9,051 nt of DNA. It comes from Candidatus Fermentibacterota bacterium. Its GTDB lineage: Bacteria > JAFGKV01. The notes under the pieces were generated by a model. The model saw only the letters and a program-made list of their open reading frames with translations, made no database searches and had not been told where the DNA came from. The DNA lies in the NCBI GenBank assembly GCA_016928395.1, contig JAFGKV010000080.1, positions 1-9,051 on the forward strand. Direction: 5' to 3'. Of this stretch, positions 5,959-9,051 are shown piece by piece. Each line of letters starts with the position of its first letter. Within the stretch, counting starts at the first letter, position 1. The translations under genes and the position numbers were made by a program.

Positions 5959-7203
5959 TCATCGCGATGCGGCATCGTTCCCCGCGGAAGTGCCGCCTCT
6001 GGTCGCTTCTTGGTTGGGCCTAGACCACCCGTCCAACTCGCCGAGAATGGTCTGGATAGCGTCACGATCGTCTGCCTCCGGCGCTGTCTCCAGGTAGCGC
6101 CGGAAGTGGCGTACTGCCGTGGCGTCACGATCTCCCTCTTCGTAGCAGAGGTAGCCTAAAGCCAGATGTGTCATCGCATTGTCTTCGTCCATCCACAAGG
6201 CGGCCTCAAGGCTTTTGCGCGCGGCGCCCTCGTCCCCTTGTGCGCGCTGGATGCCGGCCAGCGCGTGAAGCACGGGGATGGAGGGAGCGGCTTCAATGAT
6301 ATCCTGCAGATAGACACGAATGTCCTCTTGGATGTCATCCTCCTGCCCCCCTATCAGAGGAACAAAGCAGTCAAACGCCTCCTCGTAACACTTCTCGTCC
6401 ATCAGAAGTGCGCCCCGGTTGAACAGCGCTACATGATCATCCGGCGCCAGCGTGAGAATCTCTCCATATGCGGTCAGTTCCCCGGCCACATCGCCTCGCT
6501 CCGCGTGGCGCTCCGCGTCTGCGTGAAGCCGGGCGATCACTTCGGCAAAGCCTTCAATGACTGCGCGGGCCCGGCCTTCGTCTGATCGTGGCACCATGAT
6601 GGTATACTGCGGCGCCTCGATGCAGAGCCCGCGGCACCGCGAACGACTCGGATTCGGCACCGCACGGGCGTCGATGCCTGTGTCGTGCATCACTTCCATT
6701 GCCCGACGGGCAAAGCCCATGGTGCAGGAAGACTCGATCACGACCCATTGGGACAACGGCACGTCTCGAGCGAGACCGTGACGCCAGTCCTCCAACCGGA
6801 CGAAGCGCATCGCTACGGCGCGCATCGTCTCATTCAGAGGGCAGATCCATGAGCCGGAGTAGTCGCCTCCTGATGAGTGGTGCGCCACCCACTCGTCGCG
6901 AAGCCGCTGGAACACGAGCAACTCGTCGATGCAGTTCTCGACACCCACCATCGTCCCTTCGGGAAGGTCTTCGGGGAGCGCCTCCTCCAGGGAGTCCAGA
7001 CCGGCCTCCTGAATGCTCCCGTCGGGCAAGAAGAGCCGGGCGCGATCCCTGAGATTCGTGACCTCAAGCCATCGCCCGGAGAGCTCGATGTGCGCCGCGG
7101 CATGGAAGGCCGGCTCATACTCGGATGAATCCACGGTGGTGGCCCGCAACAGGTCCCTTGTTGACATGGCGCGGCACCGTTCAACGATATGATCCTGCTC
7201 CAT
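5959..7203 (-). CDS. TPR-repeat protein with an uncharacterised N-terminal half
   Basis: A 414-residue, acidic, apparently cytoplasmic protein. The chosen start (7203) has GGAG six bases upstream; the ATG at 7215 is also possible. Three parts can be seen. Residues 13-45 (MSTRDLLRATTVDSSEYEP, then AAAHIELSGRW) resemble the short helical motif that precedes many DUF2007-type signal-transducing proteins. Residues about 153-222 (WVVIESSCTMGFARRAMEVM, GIDARAVPNP, CRGLCIEAP) form an alpha/beta unit reminiscent of DUF2007 or DUF3343, with clustered Cys160, Cys190 and Cys194. Residues about 226-376 hold TPR-like helices (GELTAYGEILTLAPDDHVAL; AGIQRAQGDEGAARKSLEAA; ALGYLCYEEGDRDATAVRHF). Residues 55-145 match nothing I know. 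TPRs imply protein-protein contact. The open frame continues upstream through a hydrophobic stretch (AGGLLVAVFPLIIV, minus 7278-7237), so a membrane-anchored form from a non-ATG start cannot be excluded, but no ribosome binding site supports it. Confidence 0.75.
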   Translation of the reverse strand: MEQDHIVERCRAMSTRDLLRATTVDSSEYEPAFHAAAHIELSGRWLEVTNLRDRARLFLPDGSIQEAGLDSLEEALPEDLPEGTMVGVENCIDELLVFQRLRDEWVAHHSSGGDYSGSWICPLNETMRAVAMRFVRLEDWRHGLARDVPLSQWVVIESSCTMGFARRAMEVMHDTGIDARAVPNPSRSRCRGLCIEAPQYTIMVPRSDEGRARAVIEGFAEVIARLHADAERHAERGDVAGELTAYGEILTLAPDDHVALFNRGALLMDEKCYEEAFDCFVPLIGGQEDDIQEDIRVYLQDIIEAAPSIPVLHALAGIQRAQGDEGAARKSLEAALWMDEDNAMTHLALGYLCYEEGDRDATAVRHFRRYLETAPEADDRDAIQTILGELDGWSRPNQEATRGGTSAGNDAASR

Positions 7204-7484
7204 CGCGTGCTCCATCAAGAGAGAAGGGCGCTTCCGTACGATGATCAGCGGGAAGACGGCCACAAGAAGCCCGCCGGCCACCGGATCTGCAACAATCCGG
7301 TGGTTTTCCCCGGCGCTAGGTTCCCCGCAACGGAGACCCCGATCCCGGGAATGGGTCGCGCGCTTTGGGGTATCTCTTGACGTGCGTCGCAGTGGCACTT
7401 CCTTTGATGGAGGCGCTGGTCATTGCCGGAATCTTTCGGGTTCCGTACCGGAATCAGGTTCACACACGGAAGGAGATCAGGCCC
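7204..7484. promoter_or_regulatory. Divergent intergenic region between TPR and PorV-like genes
   Basis: These 281 bases must hold promoters for both genes. Besides the inverted repeat at 7278, I see TTGACG at 7377-7382 but no TATAAT-like hexamer 16-18 bases downstream, so no promoter can be assigned firmly. AAGGAG (7469-7474) is the ribosome binding site for the plus-strand gene, ten bases before ATG 7485. Confidence 0.4.
7278..7303. repeat. Perfect 9-bp inverted repeat in the divergent region, T-run on plus strand
   Basis: CCACCGGAT (7278-7286), CTGCAACA, ATCCGGTGG (7295-7303), followed on the plus strand by TTTT. It sits 75-100 bases upstream of the TPR start on the minus strand and about 180 bases before the PorV-like start. 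As a terminator it would serve a plus-strand transcript that does not exist here, so an operator or leader hairpin is as likely. Confidence 0.55.
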
Positions 7485-8750
7485 ATGGCATCCACGGTGC
7501 GAGGAGAGCGGCTATTCGTTGGGCTGGCTGACCGACGGGCAACGCGGCAGGGCTCTCGCGCTCGATTTCGTTCGCCGGCTTGGCCGCGAGGCACATTACC
7601 TCGTCGGCGGCCTCGGCGCCGTGGCCCCCGGAGCCCGCGTCTCTGGTCACCATGGGCGCTGGGAACCATCGCTCTGGTGATAGGTGTTGCAGCCGGAGTG
7701 CCGGTGCGGGCCGAAGTTGGGACCACGGCCACGTTTCTTATCCTTCCCCAAGGGGCCAGGGCATGCGGCATGGGCCAGGCCTTTGTTGCCGTTGCGGACG
7801 ACGCCACCGGCCCCCACTACAATCCGGCAGGCCCTGCTCTACGCCCCTGGCAGGAGTCCTGTCTGCCATGGCCGGTTGAGGCGCACCTGTCCCACTCGCC
7901 GTGGATGCCGGTGTTTGATCTCGACGACCTGTATCTTCGGTATTCAAGCGTGACGCAGAACATACCCCGCGTGGGAACCTTGGTGGTCGGCAGCACCTAT
8001 CTGCATGTCGGCGAGGTGATGGGAACCGATGAGAACAACAATGAGACCGGGGCTTTTGCCATCGCCGATATGGCTATCAGCTTCAACTACAGCGCACGGC
8101 TCACCCCCAGCGTCAGCGTCGGCGCAACTTTCAAAGACATTGCCAGCCAATTGTCTTCCGGGTGTGCAACCACGGCCTCGGCGTGGGATTTCGGTGTGCT
8201 CTACCGGCCCCTCAGTCACACGAATACAGGGAATTCCATCTCGTTCCACGGCCCGAGTTTCGGGCTCGGCCTTGCGAACTGCGGGCGGGACATGCGCTAC
8301 GGAATCGGCACGGGGGATTTGCTTCCCCGGCTTCTCAGAATCGGACTGGCTCAGGAAATCCTGTATGCACGGTGCGCGCGGCTCTTAGTGTCCACTGAGG
8401 TCAACAAGATCATGGTGAATCACAACGAGGGAACCCTTGCGGAGGAACTGCGCGAGAGCAAGCGATGCATCGGCGCGGAGCTGGCTCTTGTGGCGCCTCT
8501 GGGGCGAATCCTCGGCCTGCCGGCACATCGTGTGGTTCTCTCATCCGCCTTCCGCGGCGGCTACTACCATGATCGGGAGGCCAGCAATGTGCCCCGAGGC
8601 CGCACGGCCGGGCTCGGCGTCGGGCTCTCCGTGACGTACCGGCAGGGGTTGGCGCCTCTACACACGCAGGTCGACTATGCCACCATCGAGCCGCCAGAGG
8701 ACCTGGGCGTCACCCACACCAGAGTATATTCCTTCTCGATGGCGCTGTAG
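7485..8750 (+). CDS. PorV/PorQ-type (UPF0164) outer-membrane beta-barrel protein
   Basis: A 421-residue protein from ATG 7485, preceded by AAGGAG (7469-7474). The mature part begins EVGTTATFLILPQGARACGM and continues GQAFVAVADDATGPHYNPAG, the hallmark N-terminus of the PorV/PorQ/UPF0164 family (F-L-x(3)-G-A-R-A-x-G-M-G-x-A-(F/Y), then D-x-x-x-x-x-x-N-P-A-G). The rest alternates short hydrophobic and polar strands typical of a FadL-like outer-membrane barrel and ends YSFSMAL. In Bacteroidota PorV serves the type IX secretion system; in other phyla relatives occur without it, and I see no T9SS sorting domain on the neighbours. Oddly, the hydrophobic signal core (WALGTIALVIGVAAGVPVRA) starts only at residue 57, after a leader with about a third basic residues (PRRRPRRRGPRSPR). 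A longer frame from ATG 7365 exists but has no ribosome binding site. The true start may be obscured by a frameshift. Confidence 0.8.
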   Translation: MASTVRGERLFVGLADRRATRQGSRARFRSPAWPRGTLPRRRPRRRGPRSPRLWSPWALGTIALVIGVAAGVPVRAEVGTTATFLILPQGARACGMGQAFVAVADDATGPHYNPAGPALRPWQESCLPWPVEAHLSHSPWMPVFDLDDLYLRYSSVTQNIPRVGTLVVGSTYLHVGEVMGTDENNNETGAFAIADMAISFNYSARLTPSVSVGATFKDIASQLSSGCATTASAWDFGVLYRPLSHTNTGNSISFHGPSFGLGLANCGRDMRYGIGTGDLLPRLLRIGLAQEILYARCARLLVSTEVNKIMVNHNEGTLAEELRESKRCIGAELALVAPLGRILGLPAHRVVLSSAFRGGYYHDREASNVPRGRTAGLGVGLSVTYRQGLAPLHTQVDYATIEPPEDLGVTHTRVYSFSMAL

Positions 8751-9051
8751 CGGGATGGCCCGGCGCAGCGGCGCTGAGGGAGTGCCTCCAGTGTGGGATC
8801 CGCTCCCGCCATCACACGCAACCGCCCCTGGGCGATTGCGGGCTTGACCCCAGCGTGCAGCCGGCGCGGAAGTCCGAAACCCCGCGCTCGAAGTCATAGA
8901 CGAAGGGATGCCTCCCGCCAAGGCGTTGATTGGCTGAGAGATCCGGCGGCCTGAGACGGTCGCTTCCTAACCCGGATATTTCATGAGGGGTTGGGATCGG
9001 GGGTAAAAGAGGGGTGGAGCCTGGCCAGACGAGACCGAGCCGCGATCGCCT
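8751..9051. other. 3' flank without a recognisable gene
   Basis: These 301 bases hold no frame with a ribosome binding site or recognisable product. A small hairpin CGCCC-CT-GGGCG lies at 8823-8834 without a T-run. The AT-rich segment at 8969-8987 is listed separately. The window may end inside the upstream region of a following gene or element. Confidence 0.4.
8969..8987. mobile_element. Possible insertion-sequence end motif
   Basis: AACCCGGATATTTCATGAG stands out from the GC-rich flank. It resembles sequences I associate from memory with the ends of IS1380-type elements (CATGAATAATCCGGGTT-like). No transposase is in the window and no matching inverted partner is visible, so this is a weak hint only. 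Confidence 0.2.

Noticed and set aside
7377-7405. TTGACG as a sigma-70 -35 box for the PorV-like gene
   Set aside because: No acceptable -10 hexamer at the expected distance.

Overview
The window reads as chromosomal DNA of a Gram-negative bacterium with moderately high G+C, without tRNA, rRNA, CRISPR or phage genes. An outer-membrane PorV/PorQ-type (UPF0164) protein implies an outer membrane. That family, together with secreted enzymes bearing C-terminal fibronectin-III-like domains, points towards the FCB group or a related uncultured phylum (Eisenbacteria- or Latescibacteria-like lineages). This placement is an inference from protein style, not from a marker gene.

Layout from left to right: (1) an exported TolB/PD40-type beta-propeller protein (+, 116-1222) with visibly lower G+C than its neighbours; (2) a spacer holding a possible 43-residue ORF with a very good ribosome binding site (1279-1410); (3) a Tat-exported DUF362-family protein with a C-terminal FnIII-like module (+, 1520-2830); (4) a convergent exported protein of the BPL_N / class I glutamine-amidotransferase-like family (-, 3688-2885); (5) a 765-base non-coding island (3689-4453) packed with inverted repeats, a double-hairpin palindromic element and a degenerate hexanucleotide repeat; (6) a secreted agmatine/peptidyl-arginine deiminase family enzyme with its own FnIII-like tail (-, 5815-4454); (7) a TPR protein (-, 7203-5959); (8) a divergent region with a perfect 9-bp inverted repeat; (9) the PorV-like protein (+, 7485-8750); (10) a 3' flank without a convincing gene.

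No tight operon is visible: spacers are long, and the strand changes three times if the small ORF is ignored. What the genes share is location. Five of the six clear genes have export signals, and two unrelated enzymes carry similar C-terminal FnIII-like domains. The best leads for something undescribed are the repeat island at 3900-4400, the small ORF at 1279, the non-TPR half of the TPR protein, and the odd arginine-rich leader of the PorV-like protein. I do not see a complete novel multi-gene system.
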